Shown here in pieces: positions 13,063 to 13,610 of a stretch of DNA of 13,610 nt (position 1 is the first letter of the stretch; each line of letters begins with the position of its first letter). Under the pieces are notes generated by a model that worked only from the letters and a program-made list of their open reading frames with translations, was not told the DNA's origin and made no database searches. The stretch is from Rhodospirillales bacterium. GTDB taxonomy: Bacteria > Pseudomonadota > Alphaproteobacteria > Rhodospirillales > Defluviicoccaceae. The DNA is taken from the NCBI GenBank assembly GCA_026125865.1, contig JAHCKI010000032.1:1-13610 (forward strand). Reading direction: 5' to 3'. The translations under genes and the position numbers were made by a program.

Positions 13063-13260
13063 ATGCCCAAATTGAAAACCAAGTCGTCGTTTAAGAAGCG
13101 CTTCCGACTGACGGCCACGGGCAAAGTCCGCGCCAATGTCGGCTTTAAGCAGCACAACCTGCGCAAACGGCCGCAAAAAATGAAGCGAAAGGCGCGGGGA
13201 ACCATGGTGCTTTGCAAGGCCGATGCGGGCATTGCCAAGTCCGGAATGCCGTATCGCTAG
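13063..13260 (+). CDS. rpmI: 50S ribosomal protein L35
   Basis: A 65-residue, very basic large-subunit protein: MPKLKTKSSFKKRFRLTATGKVRANVGFKQHNLRKRPQKMKRKARGTMVL. This is the standard L35 N-terminus and length. The ATG at 13063 has AAGGA about 7 nt upstream. An upstream ATG at 13036 in the same frame is rejected because L35 proteins begin MPKLKT. Its stop codon TAG overlaps the ribosome-binding site of rplT. Confidence 0.98.
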   Translation: MPKLKTKSSFKKRFRLTATGKVRANVGFKQHNLRKRPQKMKRKARGTMVLCKADAGIAKSGMPYR

Positions 13261-13271
13261 GAGGTCGGAAG

Positions 13272-13610
13272 ATGGCACGAGTCAAACGTGGCGTAACGGC
13301 GAGAGCCCGCCATAAAAAAGTGATCGATCGCGCCTCGGGTTATCGCGGGCGCGGCAACAATGTCTATCGCGTTGCGGTCGAGCGGGTCGAAAAGGGCCTG
13401 CAATACGCCTATCGCGACCGGCGCAATCGCAAGAGAGCGTTCCGGCGGTTGTGGATCCAGCGGATCAACGCCGGCGCCCGCGAACATGGATTGACCTATT
13501 CCCAGTTCATGAACGGGCTTAACAAGGCGGGGATCGAGATCGACCGCAAGGTGCTGTCGGATCTGGCCATACGGGAGCCCGACGCCTTCAAGGCGCTGGT
13601 CGACGCCGCC
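13272..13610 (+). CDS. rplT: 50S ribosomal protein L20 (3' end outside window)
   Basis: The first 113 residues of L20, open to the right edge. The family is about 117-120 residues long, so only a few are missing. It begins MARVKRGVTARARHKKVIDRASGYRGRG and contains YAYRDRRNRKRAFRRLWIQRINAGAREHGLTYSQFMNGL. It is needed early in 50S assembly and binds 23S rRNA. AGGAGG (13259-13264) overlaps the rpmI stop codon and lies 7 nt before the ATG, so translation of the two genes is probably coupled. In alphaproteobacteria pheS and pheT often follow, just beyond this window. Confidence 0.98.
   Translation, partial: MARVKRGVTARARHKKVIDRASGYRGRGNNVYRVAVERVEKGLQYAYRDRRNRKRAFRRLWIQRINAGAREHGLTYSQFMNGLNKAGIEIDRKVLSDLAIREPDAFKALVDAA

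Overview
The window is about 13.6 kb of GC-rich bacterial chromosome. It most likely comes from an alphaproteobacterium. The evidence is a zinc-free S4 of about 204 residues, an rpmI-rplT pair with no infC directly upstream, a TAXI-type TRAP permease with a C-terminal DUF3394 region, and an HNH protein of a type common in that class. This assignment rests on recognising families by eye, not on a search.

Layout. Positions 3-1232 (+) hold the 3' end of a TRAP transporter permease gene followed by a universal stress protein gene. Positions 1233-1654 are non-coding and contain two large inverted repeats. Positions 1655-3019 (+) encode an MscS-type mechanosensitive channel. Positions 3132-8606 (+) form an alpha-glucan/trehalose cluster: a trehalose synthase-maltokinase fusion, then glycogen branching enzyme glgB. 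An MFS transporter gene follows 6 nt later (8613-9878). The minus strand then carries a small secreted, highly charged protein (10005-10355), rpsD (10471-11085), an HNH endonuclease (11236-11787) and a flavin/pyridoxamine-oxidase-like protein (12084-12755). Divergent from the last, rpmI (13063-13260) and rplT (13272 to the window end) run on the plus strand behind a good promoter and a structured leader.

How the genes fit together. TreS interconverts maltose and trehalose, maltokinase makes maltose-1-phosphate and GlgB branches alpha-1,4-glucan. These are three of the four steps of the GlgE glucan route; glgE itself is not in the window. With the mechanosensitive channel and the stress protein, the left two thirds of the window looks like osmotic/stress physiology. 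The right third is housekeeping.

The most striking signal is three tight clusters of small indels: 4444-4530 and 4875-4994 in treS-mak, and 8943-9078 in the MFS gene. Recognisable family sequence continues across each cluster by hopping among all three frames. Undoing a handful of 1-2 base changes restores both genes as full-length ORFs with no nonsense codon. This points either to locally poor consensus sequence or to very recent decay. I did not find a clearly new biological system. The best candidates for undescribed biology are the rpmI-rplT leader hairpins, the rpsD leader hairpin and the small charged secreted protein.
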